6,063 nt of DNA. Source: JADGGM01 sp035277485 (lineage in GTDB: Bacteria; Gemmatimonadota; Gemmatimonadetes; Gemmatimonadales; Gemmatimonadaceae). Position 1 is the stretch's first letter, and every line of letters starts with the position of its first letter. The position numbers and the translations under genes were made by a program. The notes below the pieces were generated by a model. The model was not told the DNA's origin. It searched no databases and saw nothing but the letters and a program-made list of their open reading frames with translations. The DNA lies in assembly GCA_035277485.1 (NCBI GenBank), contig DATEKK010000092.1, positions 1-6,063 of the forward strand. Reading direction: 5' to 3'. Shown here piece after piece: positions 5,848-6,063 of the stretch.

Positions 5848-6063
5848 TTAACGCAATGGATGGCCCACCGCGCCCTCGAGCGCGGCGAACGCTTTGTGAA
5901 ACTGATAGATCGCGTTGATGCGATCGTTCTCGGCCGTCGAATACGTTGCTTGGGCATCGGAGATGTCGAGATACGTCGCTGCACCAGCTTTGTACTTCAC
6001 TTCGGCCAGATCGAGCTGCTGACGGGCCTGCGCCGCGTTCTGTTCTTGCAACGTCACCGTTTG
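5848..6063 (-). CDS. TolC-family outer membrane efflux channel, C-terminal end (5' end outside the window)
   Basis: Only the last 71 codons and the TAA stop (5850-5848) are present. The frame stays open to position 6063, so the true start lies outside; a GTG at 6057 is internal. The fragment has the hallmark of the final repeat of outer membrane efflux proteins: KYKAGAATYLDISDAQ followed by a long amphipathic helix ending AFAALEGAVGHPL, which fits the family pattern Y..G..TYLDvLdAq...A......A...AL..A.G. Proteins of this family form trimeric beta-barrel and alpha-helical channels that carry substrate from periplasmic adaptors to the outside. The stop is 11 nt from the adaptor start, so the two genes are very probably cotranscribed and the proteins probably assemble together. 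The cargo cannot be judged. The family call is secure despite the truncation. Confidence 0.9.
   Translation of the reverse strand, partial: QTVTLQEQNAAQARQQLDLAEVKYKAGAATYLDISDAQATYSTAENDRINAIYQFHKAFAALEGAVGHPLR

Overview
The window is one gene-dense stretch of a GC-rich bacterial chromosome (roughly two thirds GC by eye). All six genes are on the minus strand. Read in the direction of transcription, from position 6063 down to 2, they are: the C-terminal end of a TolC-family outer membrane channel, a complete HlyD/MacA-type periplasmic adaptor, a stand-alone MacB/LolD-type ABC ATPase, and three tandem MacB/FtsX-type permeases (called P1, P2 and P3 here). Junctions are 11 nt, a 4-nt GTGA overlap, 3 nt, 4 nt and 33 nt, so this is almost certainly one operon. 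It begins upstream of position 6063. No promoter lies inside the window. There are no RNA genes, mobile elements or CRISPR arrays, and no gene-free stretch longer than 33 nt.

Together the genes encode a Gram-negative tripartite ABC exporter. The ATPase powers inner-membrane permeases whose periplasmic domains pass substrate, or transmit motion, to the adaptor and on to the TolC channel. In E. coli MacB the ATPase and the 4-helix permease are one polypeptide. Here they are separate, and one ATPase gene is followed by three different permease genes. P1 and P2 look like normal partners. P3 resembles P2 most, but it is unusual: it has no visible Shine-Dalgarno, only two lysines, about 20% alanine, and has lost several residues shared by P1 and P2. 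The substrate cannot be read from the sequence.

The outer membrane channel shows a diderm host. The GC content, the codon choice and the split MacB-like operon with several permeases fit Gemmatimonadota or Acidobacteriota-like lineages. This placement is an inference at low to moderate confidence.

The most unexpected signal is not a gene. The 7-mer GCCTAAC (reverse complement GTTAGGC) occurs 11 times in 6 kb, where under one is expected from base composition. It accounts for nine of the ten TTA leucine codons in the window, always as TTA-GGC, and it also appears in two other codon registers. This looks like a genome-wide DNA word that is selected or recognised as DNA rather than ordinary codon choice.
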